Both the position numbers and the translations under genes were made by a program. The notes beneath the pieces are model-generated. The model saw nothing but the letters and a program-made list of their open reading frames with translations. It ran no database searches and was not told the DNA's origin. A stretch of 64,000 nt of DNA from Symbiodinium natans (taxonomy: Eukaryota; Sar; Dinophyceae; Suessiales; Symbiodiniaceae), in NCBI GenBank assembly GCA_905221605.1, contig CAJNDS010002274.1:333501-397500 (forward strand), read 5' to 3'. Positions 24,353-36,836 of this stretch are shown piece by piece; positions within the stretch are counted from its first letter, which is position 1; each line of letters opens with the position of its first letter.

Positions 24353-24748
24353 GTAAGGTGAGTTACCGGATACCTTTGGAAACATTTCAGCGGTCGGGAA
24401 AAGTTACAAGAAGGACCACCCCCCCCGGCCTCGGTAACATTTTCAGATCGGTCAGTTTTGGTATTGGCCTTTCGCTGGTTCTATGTTTTTGCCTTGAAGA
24501 GTTCCGGGCTTGTCTGGTTTATTGACTTGTGAGAAGCCCGCTTAAACACCCGAAGAACCTCCAGCAAACTAAACCTCAGGAGCAGTAGGCCTTTGCAGAG
24601 AAAGCTGCAAGAAGCCAAAGCTATCTTCACTGCAGCTCTCTTTCCTGGCCTTTCTCTATATCTATATCACAAGAATAGTAAGTATAATTCGTCTTCTAAT
24701 ATAACGAATTCTAACACATATACTTACAAAGTAATTAGAAAATCAGTA

Positions 24749-24833
24749 GATCAGTAGTAGTAGTAGTAGCAGTAGGTAGTAGGTACTAGTAGGTACTAGT
24801 AGGTAGTAGTAGGTAGTAGTAGGTAGTAGTAGG
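24749..24833. repeat. TAG/GTAGTAGTAG simple repeat
   Basis: Runs of TAG and the longer unit AGTAGGTAGT repeated several times, in an AT-rich setting (24.65-24.75 kb). Non-coding simple sequence. Confidence 0.9.
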
Positions 24834-27800
24834 CGCCGCCGCGCCGGACCGCTTCTCCCGGCCACCTCCCAAAAGAAGCCTTCTGAAGGATGCCCCCCTC
24901 ATACCCCCCCCCTGGGCTCCTCCCCTTAAAAGGTGCCCCTCTGACATGGGTGACTAAAGTTGGTAAAGGGTAGCTATAAGTGCAGCTATGAGTTATGAGA
25001 AGTATTGGACTAATTCTATTTATATGTATATATCCTACAGGTTCCCTACTAACAATCTCATACGGGGCCTTCAACGCTTCGGCCTGGAAATCAGCTCGAG
25101 AAGAAGAACGAGTTCGAAAACGAACCCCTGTGGCTTTCTCTTCTACCGCAAAGAAGTTCTCATCTTCTAACTGAACATTTGAGCAAAAAAAAACTCCAAG
25201 CTTCTAAATTCGCAGAGCCGGTCGCGAATAGCTTTGCGGCCCAGGGCCTCTCTGCAATGAAACATCCCTGGGCGTCAAAGCCATATCTGTCTCTGTTCTC
25301 AGGTTTAGAGTCTGGAGTTTCGGGTGGTTTAGGGTGTTGTTCTGTTTTGTGCTTCCTTTTTTTCTCTCGCCCATAGACCGATTCTGGATCACAGCCTTCA
25401 CCCCCAACTCCACACCAGAGAGGATGACGCTGATGACACCCTCAAAGTCGAAATTCTGGGCTCCAAGAACTTTCAGCTGTTAAGAGCCCATCTGCTTCCA
25501 GCCAGGATGCCCGGGATCTGGTGAATTTCGAGAGGCGGAAGCAGATTCAGGGCTCTGTTGCAGCAAGCACATTGGATGATGGTAAGTCGTCGTGATCCTT
25601 TGAGAGTGCAGAAGCACAGAATAGAGATCAGCCGACTCAATATGGGGCGCATGTTAGTTGTAAAGCCCTTCTTCCAAGTGTGAGGCTCGAGTGGAACTTG
25701 ATGGACCTGCTGACCAACTTCTGGAAGTCCAAGCAGCACCCCCTCTGGGTGCCATCCCCCCCCCTGGTGTTTTGGGCAGGGGATGCATTCCGAGGAGAGT
25801 TGTTTGGTGCCGTATCGTCCTAGAGATGAGGTGGGGATGCGAGGGGGTGGCTGTAGCGGAGGAGTGGCTTCAACGGGTTGATTGAGGCTTGAAGCCACCT
25901 AAATGGCACCCCGGCGACCAGGTCACGCCGCCAGACGTTTTGCAGCAGGTGGTGCGCCGTGCCTCGGCACCTCATCATCTCTGCACGCGCAGCGGCATGT
26001 GGAATCATGTGGCAATGTCTGGAAATGAAGCCTTGCGCACGACTCCAAGGTATCTACTTGCAGCACAGCTTAGAGCCAGAAGCTCAACTTTGGCCCCCGG
26101 TTCTGTTGGCATCTGTTGATTTCGTGCCGGTGCAGACCCCAACGAGTGGGACCACGGATCTTCGCAATCTTCGGACTCTCCAGCCACGCGACGCGTTTCG
26201 ACGAGTTTAGAGGTTCAGAGAGCCAACAACGTGACATCAAGAACCGATGCTCGTCAAATCTTGCGCGAGATCTCGCCTTTAAGCAAAGTGGCACGGCAGG
26301 CAAGTTGTCAAGGGCTACCGCATGCTACCGCCCGAGTCCTGGAAGTGTCACTGCTCTTCCCGACTCTTCCCAACTCTTCACCCTCGCACTGGGTTCGAGC
26401 GTCTTCGGCCATCGGCTTCGGCAATCTGTTCCGCGCTATCGCCTGGCCAATGGCTAGAGGCACTTGCGGTCGAGCAGGCGTGTTGTTGCATGGATCTTGC
26501 GCGTCTTGACGTTCGCAGGCACAATGCACGCACATGGATGTTGACCCCGTTGAGGGTGGGATCCTGTTGGATCGGATCCACACTGTACAGTGTTGTGCAG
26601 CTTGGCGGGTGACCAGCCAAGTGTGGCGGTGGAGACGGTTTCCTCCTGCTTGGGCGTGCAATGTAAATTTCCGACATGCGGCATGCTCTACTCATCGTGG
26701 TGCCTGCCACTCTCCAATCACTTTCATGTGACCGCGGTGATCAGGCCGTTCTGAGCTACGCGGCTTGAAATTACAGCGTCGCATCCGATCTTCTGACGAT
26801 TCCGTTGGGTTTTTTTGGCATGTTCTTGCCGTAACATACGAAGATATACGAAACAATTCGAGGGGTCGCCTCCAACGGGAGCTTTGGCTCGCGGAGTCGC
26901 CGACGCTCCCACAGCAATTTTCGTACGCTTACAAAGAATGTGTGGTCAACAGAACATGGGATGAACAGGGCGGCCCGGCTCTCCTTCGCCGCGAAGGCCT
27001 TTTGCAGCGTTCTCCCTTTGCCCTGCACGCGGCCGCATCCTTGGCATGCCTGGCCCCGGCCGGCCGGTCCCCTACGCAAGGGACCTGCCGGGTATTGGCA
27101 TTCAGACCAGACCGCGACTAATTCAGTATACAAAATCAGCGCGAAAAAAACACAGTTCGTCCCCATGGCTCGCCTGGCCTGGTTTATGTGCAGCAGACAC
27201 GAATTGAGCCTGCCGTGAATCCTTTGCTTTCGCACGAACATGTCCAGACGACCCCAGCGCGGAGTCGCGCTCGGTGCCCTTCTGAGTTCTCGAGGCTCAT
27301 CTCCGCCAACTGTTGGCGCGTCACGAGATCTTGTTCCTGGACCCCTGTCGCTTTCCGTGTCTGCCCTGCGGGGTGCTCTGCCTTTCGGGCGCCTGCGTGC
27401 CGGCGAAGCGCACAGGTGTCACGCGCTCACGCGCTTGGCGTTTGCATGCAATTGCACACATCGTGGCGTGCTCTGCCAGGGTTGGCTTGCTTGTGGGGGC
27501 GCGGGGTGTTTGCAGCGCTGGGTGCGAGGCGAAAGCTCCTGCGAAATCGCCGTACAGGGCTGCGGGCGCAGCGCTGCGCAGGCTGGGCCTGCCGGGAGCT
27601 GCGCGCGGGCGACAGCAAGGTCAGGGAGTGGCCGCAGCATCTGCCGACGTCGAGGAAGCCGCCAGACAGCCGGAAAATTGAACCTGCAGCAGTGTACTTA
27701 ATGATTTGCTAGGGTCACCACCTTCTCAATATCTTTGGGGAAAGGTCAACTCGGTCCAGGAAGACGCATGCATGCAAATTCGCTCCGCGCACATGGGAAG

Positions 27801-28059
27801 CTGCTTGCATGCGCCTCCGCGGGAGAAAGGCATCCCGCCTACAACATTTTCACACCGGTTTGCGTGAAAGGAATCACGGCCCTTCTTGAAAGCGCAAAGC
27901 CTGCGGAACGCTGGATGTAGATTCCGCCACAAGGGAAAAGGCGAATGAACGGGTGCTGTCGCCGCAAGCAAGCCATCGAGCTGGTTCTTGGAGATTCGGT
28001 CCCCGCCCGCTGGTCAAGAAATAGGCGTCGCTTATACACATAACGTATCCCCCGTTCTC
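24834..28059. other. mixed DNA before the satellite, no gene called
   Basis: 24.8-25.9 kb is low in coding signal. 25.9-27.7 kb is GC-rich, with overlapping long frames in several phases on both strands, so frame length is uninformative there. A + frame at about 27831-27920 (HPAYNIFTPVCVKGITALLE) is protein-like but isolated. No family is recognised. Confidence 0.3.
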
Positions 28060-29411
28060 TGAAGACATTGTTGTGCTAAAGGCTTTGAAACCGTCTTCTG
28101 CTAATGGCTTTAGCAAACTCGTTTTTGTGCTAGTGGCGGTTGAGAATCACACTGCTGCTTTTTAGGCTTTGCAACCTTTCGCACCGTCAAGAAACAACCC
28201 TCTCCTCCTGGTGGCTTTCAAGCTCGCGGTGATGCTTTCAAAACGCACTCTTCTGCTCATCGTTGTTTGAGCTTTTTCTCGCTGTCATGCTACTGCTGCA
28301 GAAACACCGCGCCGGCTAGTGGCTTTCAAAATTGCGCTCTTCTGCTAGTCGTTGTTTGAACTGTTTCTCGCTGTCATGTTACTGGTGTAACAAAAGGACG
28401 CGCTCTTCTGCTAGTCGTTGAGTTTTTTCTCGCTGTCATGCTACTGGTATAAAAAAAACCGCGGCGGCTAGTGGCTTCCAAAACGCACTGTTCTGCTAGT
28501 CGTTGTTTACTTTTTTTCCGCTGTCATGCTACGGGTGTACAAAAACAGCATCGTTTGTGGCTTTCAAACGCAGTTTTCTGCCAGTCGTTGTTTCAGCTTT
28601 TTCACGCGGTCGTGCTACCGGTGTAGACAAACCGCACTCGCTGGAGGCTTTCAACACGCAGTCTTTTGCTAGTCGTTGTTTTGTGTTTTTGCTGCTGTCA
28701 TGCTATTGGTGTAGAAAAACCTCACCGGCTAGTGGCATTCAAAGTGCGATCTTCTGCTAGTCGTTGTTTAGTTTTTTTCTCGCTGTCATGCTGTGTAAAA
28801 ATTGTACCGGCTAGGGGCTTTCAAGATGCACTCTTCTGCCAGTCGTTGTTTAAACTTTTTTCGCTGTCATGCTATTGGCGTAAAAAAACCGCACAGGCCA
28901 GTGGCTTTCAAAGCGCACCGTTCTTCTAGTCGTTGTGTGATTTTTTCAGCTGTCATGCTACGGGTGTACAAAAACAGCATCGCTTGTGGCTGAACAAACG
29001 CAGTTTTCTGCTAGTCGTTGTTTAATTTTTTCACGCGGTCGTGCTGTTGGTGTAGATAAACCGGCCACTGGCCTTAACAACGCACTCCTCTGCCAGTCTT
29101 TGTTTAATTTTTTCTCGCTGTCATGCTGCTGGTGTTGAAACACCGCACCGGCTAGTTGCTTTCAACAGGCACGGTTCTTTTTCTCACTCGCATGATCATG
29201 GCGTAAGAACAATCGCACCGGCTAGTGGTTTTCAAAACGCGCTCTTCGGCGAGTCGTTGTTGAAATTTTGTTCACGCTGTCATGCTAGTGGTGTAGATAA
29301 ATGCTATTGGTGCGCAAAACCGCACTGGTTAGTGGCTTTTTAACACGCACTCTTCTGCTATTCTTTGTTTCAACTATTTCTCGCTGTCATGCTGCTGGTG
29401 TAAAAGAACCG

Positions 29412-31825
29412 CGCCGAAACGCACTCTTCTGCCAATCGTTGTTTAAACCTTTTCCGCGCTGTCATGCTACCGGCGTAAAACCTCACAGGCCAGTGGCTTT
29501 CAAAACACACTCTTCTGCTAGTCGTTGTTTAATTTTTTGTTTTTGCGCTGCCATGCTATTCGTGTATAAACACTGCACCGGCAAGTGCCTTTCACAACGC
29601 ACTCTTCTGCTAGTCGTTTTTTAGACTTTTTTCTCGCTGCCGTGCTGCTAACGTAACACCCGCACCGGCTGGTGGCTTTACACCGGCAAGTGGCTTTCAA
29701 AACGCACTTTTCTGCTAATTTGTCGTTGTTAAAAATGTTTCCCTCGAGATCGGTCTTGCTACTGGTGTTGCAAAACCGCACCGGTTGGTAGCTTTCAAAA
29801 CGTACTCTTCTGCCAGTCGTTGTTTGGACTTTTCTCGCGTCAATGCCACGGATGTGGAAAACCGCACCGGCAAGTGGTTTCAAAACGCATTCTTCGGCTA
29901 GTGCTTAAACTGGTTTTCGCTGTCATGCTACGGGTGTGGACAAAACGGTCATGCTGTTGGTCTATAAAACCGTGCCGGCTAGTGGCTTTCAAAAGGCATT
30001 CAAAAGGCACTATTCTGCGAGTCGTTGTTTAAATTTTTCCGCTGTCATGCTAGTGGTGTCGAAAACCCGCACCCGCTCGTGGCTTTCAAAACGCAGTCTT
30101 CTGCTAGTGTTATTGGTTTACAGAAAAAACCTGACCGGCTTGTGGCTTTCGAAACGCACTCCTCTGCTAGCCTGTTTATTTTCTCGCTGCCATGCTGCTG
30201 GTGTTGAAACACCGCACCGCCTAGTTGCTTTCAACAGGCACTGTTTTGTTTTCTTTGTCAAAGTCATGGTGTAGAAACAATCGCACCGGCTTCAAAACGC
30301 ACTCCTCGGCTAGTTGCTGTTTTTTTTTCATGCTGTCATGCCTGGTGTAGAAAAAAACTCACTTGCTAGTGGCTTTCAACACGCACTCTTCTGCAAATTG
30401 TGTTTAAACTTTTTCTCGCTGTCATTCTATTTGTGCGACAACCGCACTGGCGAGTGGCAATCAAAGCGCACTCCTGCTAGTCGTTGTGTGTTTTTTCCTT
30501 GCTGTCATGCTACTGGTGTAGAAAATCCGCACGGGCTAGTGGCTTTCAACACGCACTCTTCTGCTAATGTTTGTTTCAACTATTTCTCGCTGTCATTGGG
30601 TGTAGAAAACCGCGCCGAAACGCACTCTTCTGCCAATCGTTGTTTAAACCTTTTCCGCGCTGTCATGCTACCGGCGTAAAACCTCACAGGCCAGTGGCTT
30701 TCAAAACACACTCTTCTGCTAGTCGTTGTTTAATTTTTTGTTTTTGCGCTGCCATGCTATTCGTGTATAAACACTGCACCGGCAAGTGCCTTTCACAACG
30801 CACTCTTCTGCTAGTCGTTTTTTAGACTTTTTTCTCGCTGCCGTGCTGCTAACGTAACACCCGCACCGGCTGGTGGCTTTACACCGGCAAGTGGCTTTCA
30901 AAACGCACTTTTCTGCTAATTTGTCGTTGTTAAAAATGTTTCCCTCGAGATCGGTCTTGCTACTGGTGTTGCAAAACCGCACCGGTTGGTAGCTTTCAAA
31001 ACGTACTCTTCTGCCAGTCGTTGTTTGGACTTTTCTCGCGTCAATGCCACGGATGTGGAAAACTGCACCGGCAAGTGGTTTCAAAACGCATTCTTCGGCT
31101 AGTGCTTAAACTGGTTTTCGCTGTCATGCTACGGGTGTGGACAAAACGGTCATGCAGTTGGTCTATAAAACCGTGCCGGCTAGTGACTTTCAAAAGGCAT
31201 TCAAAAGGCACTATTCTGCGAGTCGTTGTTTAAATTTTTCCGCTGTCATGCTAGTGGTGTCGAAAAATTGCACCCGCTCGTGGCTTTCAAAACGCAGTCT
31301 TCTGCTAGTGTTATTGGTTTACAGAAAAAAAACTGACCGGCTTGTGGCTTTCGAAACGCACTCCTCTGCTAGCCTGTTTCTTTATTTTCTCGCAGCCATG
31401 CTGCTGGTGGAGAAACACCGCAGCCTAGTTGCTTTCAACAGGCACTGTTTTTTTTTCTCTGTCAAAATCATGGTGTAGAAACAAGCGCACCGGCTATTGG
31501 CTTTCAAAACGCGCTCCTCGGCTAGTTGCTGCCTTTTTTTCATGCTGTCATGCCTGGTGTAGGAAAAAACCTCACTTGCTAGTGGCTTTCAACACGCACT
31601 CTTCTGCAAATTGTGTTTAAACTTTTTCTCGCTGTCATTCTATTTGTGCGAAAACCGCACTGGCGAATGGCAATCAAAGCGCACTCCTGCTAGTCGTTGT
31701 GTGTTTTTTCCTTGCTGTCATGCTATTGGTGTAAAAATTCCGCACGGGTTAGTGGCTTTCAACACGCACTCTTCTGCTAATGTTTGTTTCGGCTTTTTAT
31801 CGCTGTCATGCTGGGTGTAAAAGAA
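29412..31825. repeat. higher-order repeat, two copies of about 1.2 kb
   Basis: 29412-30612 and 30613-31825 are near-identical, with an offset of 1201 bp over most of their length and 1213 bp near the end. Each contains about 13-14 satellite units in the same order with the same idiosyncratic variants, such as a TTATTGGTTTACAG junction. Only scattered base changes and small indels separate them, so the duplication is recent compared with the age of the basic units. A third, diverged start follows at about 31826. Confidence 0.9.
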
Positions 31826-31975
31826 CCGCGCCGAAACGCACTCTTTTGCTAATCGTTGTTTAAGCTTTTTCCGCGCGGCGTAAATTCTTACAGGCCAGTG
31901 GCTTTCAAACACACTCTTCTGCTAGTCGTTGTTTAAACGTTTTCTCGCTGTTTTGCTATTGGTGTAAAAATATAG

Positions 31976-33745
31976 CACGGGCGTGTGGCTTTCAAAACGC
32001 ACTCTTCTGCTTGTCGTTGTTTAAACGTTTTTTTGATGTGTGGGAGTTGGTATCGAAATACCGCACGGGCGTGTGCCTTTCACAACGCACTCTTCTGCTA
32101 GTGTTTAAACTGTTTTTCGTGGTCTTGCCGTCATTGTAGAGACTGCCTTTCAAAACGTACTGTTCCGCAAGTCGTTGTTTATACTGTTGCTCGTTGTCAT
32201 GCAACTGATGTAGAAAGACCAGCCGTTGACCAGCCTTCAAAACACGCTTTTCTGCTAGTCGTTGTTTCAATTTTTCTCGATGTCATGCTGCTGGTGTGGA
32301 AGAAAACACGCGGGCCTCCGGCTTTCAAAAGCACTCTTCTGCTGGTGTTGAAACTGTTTCTCACTGTCATGCCACTGGTGTAGAAAAACTTTGTTTACAC
32401 GAAACCGGCCAGTGAATCGCGCTTTTTGCTAGTCGTTGTAAATTTTTTTGCTGTCATGAAAAAAACCGCACCGGCCAGTGGCTTTCAGAAAAGGACTCGT
32501 CTGGCAGTCGTTGTTTGAAATTCTTTCGTTGTTTAGCCATTGGTGTATATAAACCGCACCGGCAAGTGCCTTGCACAACGCACTCTTTTGCTCGTCGTTG
32601 TTTCAACTTTTTCTCGCTGTCATGCCATTCGTGCGAATAAACGCATTGGCTAGTGGCTTTCAAAGCGCACTCTTCTGCTAGTCGTTGTTGAGTTTTAAAC
32701 TTGCTGTCATGCTATTGGTGTAAAAAACCCGCATTGGCTAGTGGCTTTCAACGCGCACTCTTGTGCTAGTGTTTGTTTTAACTTTTTCGCGCGGTCATGG
32801 TAGAAGAACCGCGCCGAAACGCACTCTTCTGCTAATCGTTGTTTAAATGTTGGAAATACCGCACGGGCGTGTGGCTTTCAAAACGCACTCTTCTGCTAGT
32901 CATTGTTTAAACGTTTTTTTGCTGTGTGGGTATTGGTGTAGAAATACCACATGGGCGTGTGCCTTTCACAACGCACTCTTCTGCAGTGTTCGAACTGTTT
33001 TTCGCGGTCTTGCCGTCATTGTAAAGACTGCCTTTCAAAACGTACTGTTCTGAAAATCGTTGTTTAAACTGTTGCTCGTTGTCGTGCAACTGATGTAAAA
33101 AGATCAGCCGTTGACCAGCCTTCAAAACACGCTTTTCTGCTAGTCGTTGTTTCAATTTTTCTCGATGTCATGCTGCTGGTGTGGAAGAAAACACGCGGGC
33201 CTCCGGCTTTCAAAAGCACTCTTCTGCTGGTGTTTAAACTGTTTCTCACTGTCATGCTACTGGTGTAGAAAAACTTTGTGTGCACGAAACCGGCCAGTGA
33301 ATCGCGCTTTTTGCTAGTCGTTGTAAATTTTTTTGCTGTCATGAAAAAAACCGCACCGGCCAGTGGCTTTCAGAAAAGGACTCGTCTGGCAGTCGTTGTT
33401 TGAAATTCTTTCGTTGTTTAGCCATTGGTGTATATAAACCGCACCGGCAAGTGCCTTGCACAACGCACTCTTTTGCTCGTCGTTGTTTCAACTTGTTCTC
33501 GCTGTCATGCTATTCGTGCGAATAAACGCATTGGCTAGTGGCTTTCAAAGCGCACTCTTCTGCTAGTCGTTGTTGAGTTTTAAACTTGCTGTCATGCTAT
33601 TGGTGTAAAAAACCCGCATTGGCTAGTGGCTTTCAACGCGCACTCTTGTGCTAGTGTTTGTTTCAACTTTTTCGCGCGGTCATGGTAGAAGAACCGCGCC
33701 GAAACGCACTCTTCTGCTAATCGTTGTTTAAATGTTGGAAATACC
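31976..33745. repeat. higher-order repeat, two copies of about 885 bp
   Basis: The blocks starting at about 31976 and 32861 match with a constant offset of 885-886 bp over landmarks such as GGGCGTGTGCCTTTCAC (32067/32953) and GTCGTTGTTGAG (32681/33566). A partial third copy resumes near 34205. Confidence 0.9.
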
Positions 33746-34200
33746 GCACGGGCGTGTGGCTTTCAAAACGCACTCTTCTGCTAGTCGTTGTTGAGTTTTA
33801 AACTTGCTGTCATGCTATTGGTGTAAAAAACCCGCATTGGCTAGTGGCACTCTTGTGCTAGTGTTTGTTTCAACTTTTTCGCGCGGTCATGGTAGAAGAA
33901 CCGCGCCGAAACGCACTCTTCTGCTAATCGTTGTTTAAATGTTGGAAATACCGCACGGGCGTGTGGCTTTCAAAACGCACTCTTCTGCTAGTCGTTGTTG
34001 AGTTTTAAACTTGCTGTCATGCTATTGGTGTAAAAAACCCGCATTGGCTAGTGGCACTCTTGTGCTAGTGTTTGTTTCAACTTTTTCGCGCGGTCATGGT
34101 AGAAGAACCGCGCCGAAACGCACTCTTCTGCTAATCGTTGTTTAAATGTTGGAAATACCGCACGGGCGTGTGGCTTTCAAAACGCACTCTTCTGCTATCT
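33566..34200. repeat. short higher-order repeat, three copies of 207-218 bp
   Basis: GTCGTTGTTGAGTTTTAAAC recurs at 33566, 33784 and 33991, with the same following variants each time. The second and third copies lack about 11 bp next to CTAGTGGC. This is local amplification inside the 885-bp repeat. Confidence 0.88.
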
Positions 34201-34655
34201 TCTGCTAGTCATTGTTTAAACGTTTTTCTGCTGTGTGGCTATTGGTGTAGAAATACCACACGGGCGTGTGTCTTTCACAACGCACTCTTCTGCAGTGTTC
34301 AAACTGTTTTTCACGCTTTTCTGCTAGTCGTTGTTTCAATTTTTCTCGATGTCATGCTGCTGGTGTGGAGGAAAACACGCGGGCCCCCGGCTTTCAAAAC
34401 GCACTCTTCTGTTAGTGTTTAAACTGTTTCTCACTGTCATGTTACTGGTGTAGAAAAAACTTCACACCAAACCGACCGGCCAGTGAATCGGGCTTTCTGC
34501 TAGTCGTTGTTCCAATTTTTTCGCTGTCCAGTGGCTTTCAAAAGGCACTCTTCTGGTAGTCGTTGTTTATTTTATTTTTCGCTGTCATGCTTCTGGTTGG
34601 AAAAAGCCGCACCGGCTAGTGGCTTTCAGAAAAGGACTCGTCTGCCAGTCGTTGG

Positions 34656-35323
34656 GTGACGCCTGTTCCGTTGCAGCGGAAAAAGGGTGCGCTGGAGTGG
34701 ACGGGCAGGTGGTCCCCCAACAGTGGCTAACGCACACCACGGCGCCCAATGTCCGCGCCGACGACCGCCGCCGCCTTGACTTCGTCATCTACGGAGCGAC
34801 TCCTTGGCGGGGCCCTCTGCTGCGACGCGACGTTGGTCTCGCCGCTCTCGCGGACGGGTTTGCCCTAGCGTTGCGCCGCGGCTCATGATGGAGCTGCTCT
34901 GCGGGCCGCAAGCTCGCAGCTTACCCGGAGTTGCCCGCCGGCGGCCCGCAGCAGCTCGTCATGCTAGGAACAGAGGTCGGCGGGCGGTGGAATGCTGGCG
35001 CGCGACAGCTGCTCCGTGACCTCGTGCGGGCTCGCGCTCAGCGAACCCCGACCGCCGCGTCGTCGGCATGCGCGCGCAGGTGGTGGGCGATCCTTTCTGT
35101 CTCGGTGCAACAGGCCGTGACGAGCACAGCCCTGGGCTCCCCGTGGCCGGCACCGCCCTATGCCAGCCAGCAACAGGGCCCGGAGCTGGATCGGGTACTT
35201 GACCTTGCTGACACCGCAGGGCCGAGTCGCCTGCCGCTCCGCGGCCACTAGGGGCAGCTGCTGCCGGTGGCATAGGCCCCGACCGGACGTCTGCGGACGG
35301 AAACGAGGCGAGCAAAAAAAAAA
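34656..35323 (+). pseudogene. 5'-truncated, decayed LINE reverse-transcriptase ORF remnant
   Basis: A GC-rich island inside the satellite. Translated + fragments match the C-terminal part of the LINE polyprotein that recurs in dinoflagellate genomes: GCAGVDGQVVPQQWL and DDRRRLDFVIYGATP, then in another + phase GGALCCDATLVSPL and DGAALRAA, then YPEL.AGGPQQLV.LG.EVGGRW, ARRWWAILSVSVQQAV and a final LADTAGPSRLPLR before the stop at 35249-35251. At least two frameshifts (about 34798 and about 34905) and an in-frame TAG (34866-34868) make it non-functional. It has no 5' part. A run of eleven A (about 35313-35323) lies just before satellite sequence resumes. That fits target-primed insertion of a 5'-truncated copy. 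No clear target-site duplication is seen. Confidence 0.8.
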
Positions 35324-35995
35324 ATGCGCGAGACGATTAAAAACCACAACGCACTCTTCTGCTCGTCGTTGTTTCAACATTTTCTCGTTGTCATGCTGTG
35401 CGGCGAAAAACCGCACTAACTAGTTGCTTCCAAAGCGCACTCTTCTACTAGTCGTTGTTCTTTTTTTCCTCGCTGTCGTGCTATTGGTGTATAAAAACGC
35501 ACTTTCCTGCTAGTCTTTGTTTCAATGTTTTTATCGCAGTCCTGCTGCTGGTGTAGAAGAACCGCGCCGCAACGCACTCATCTACACACTCTTCGGCTAG
35601 TTGTTGTTTAAACGTTTTCTCGCTGTTTTGCTACTGGTGTAGAAATACCGCACGGGCGTGTGGCTTTCAAAACGCACTCTTCTGCTAGTCGTTGTTTGAG
35701 TTTTTTCTCGCTGTCATGCCACAGTTGTAGAAAACCCGCACCAGCTGGTGGCTTTGAAAACGCACTCCTCTGCTAGTTGTTAAATTTTTTTCTCGCTGTC
35801 AAACTTTTGGTGTGGGGAAACCGCATCGGCCAGTGGTTTTCAGAACGTACTCTTCTGCTAGTGTTTAAACAATCTCTCGCTGTTATGCTATGGGTGGGGA
35901 AAACTTTACAACAAAAACGCACCGGCCAGTGGCTTTCAAAAGGCACTCTTCTGGCAGTCGTTGTTCATTTTAATTTTTCGCTGTCATGCTTCTGG

Positions 35996-36310
35996 GCAAT
36001 ATATATATATATATATATACATAGATAATATCATTTTTTTTGTTTGTTGCGTTTGGTGTTTTGTTTCGTGTTTTGTCTTTGTGGCTTCGCTTTGTTGTTT
36101 TGCTTTGTTGTGTTACTTTGCTTTACTGCATTGTTTTTTTTTTGTTCTTGGTTTATTATTATTATTATTATTATTATTTTTTTTTATTTTTGCATGCGGT
36201 GTTGTGGTCAGCATGACTGAGTATGTGTGCATCAAGTGTGTTGATGATGTGAAGATTTTTTGTTGTGACTTAAATATGTGATTGAATTTAATGGATGATA
36301 TCAGTGAGAT
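35996..36310. other. AT-rich and T/G-rich low-complexity insert in satellite
   Basis: (TA)n at about 35999-36020 is followed by TTTGTTT-type sequence and an (ATT)n run at about 36156-36178. No coding evidence. It interrupts the satellite, which resumes near 36330. Confidence 0.7.
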
Positions 36311-36479
36311 TTAACATTGGTGTCCAACAACCGCACCGGCTAGTGGCTTGTTTTGTTTAAACCATTTCTCGCTGTCATGCCATTGGTGTATCGAACCATG
36401 CCGGCTAGTCGCGGCTAGTCTTTCAAAAGGCACCGTTTTTCCCCACATCTTTGTGTGGGGTTCTTACTTTTGGGGCTGT

Positions 36480-36836
36480 CCCGCGCTCCTCCTCCTCCTC
36501 CTCCTCCTCTTCTTTCCTTCCTTCCTCCCTTCCTCCCTTCCTTCCTTCCTCCTTCCTCCGTCCTCCGTGCGCCACATCACACCATCATTATCATTACTCA
36601 CCACACGTACGCACCACATCACATCACCCGTGTATCATTACTCACCACACGCACGCACCACATCACATCACACGTGCACCACATCACGCACCATGACATC
36701 ACACCTCACCCACATCACATGACATCACACATGCCACCTCGCCCACACCACATCACGCGCCGCCACATCATGCGCCACATCGCTCGTGCCGCATCACGCA
36801 CGCAGACACTAGCTCCACCAGTGCACCACATCACGC
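36480..36836. repeat. (CTC/CTTC)n tract and CACATCAC-type repeats
   Basis: A pyrimidine-only tract (about 36485-36570) leads into irregular copies of ACCACATCAC and ACTCACCACACGCACG. Simple-sequence DNA between the satellite and the GC-rich minisatellite. Confidence 0.85.

Noticed and set aside
26771-27712. Long overlapping frames in GC-rich DNA
   Set aside because: Open in most phases on both strands at once, so length is not evidence; no domain recognised.
28500-34400. Families of similar 60-120 codon ORFs in the satellite
   Set aside because: They are the satellite unit translated in several phases. Identical proteins at offset 1201 bp simply reflect the higher-order repeat.
34656-35323. 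Functional reverse transcriptase gene
   Set aside because: Lacks the catalytic core, has two frameshifts and an in-frame TAG, and is 5'-truncated.
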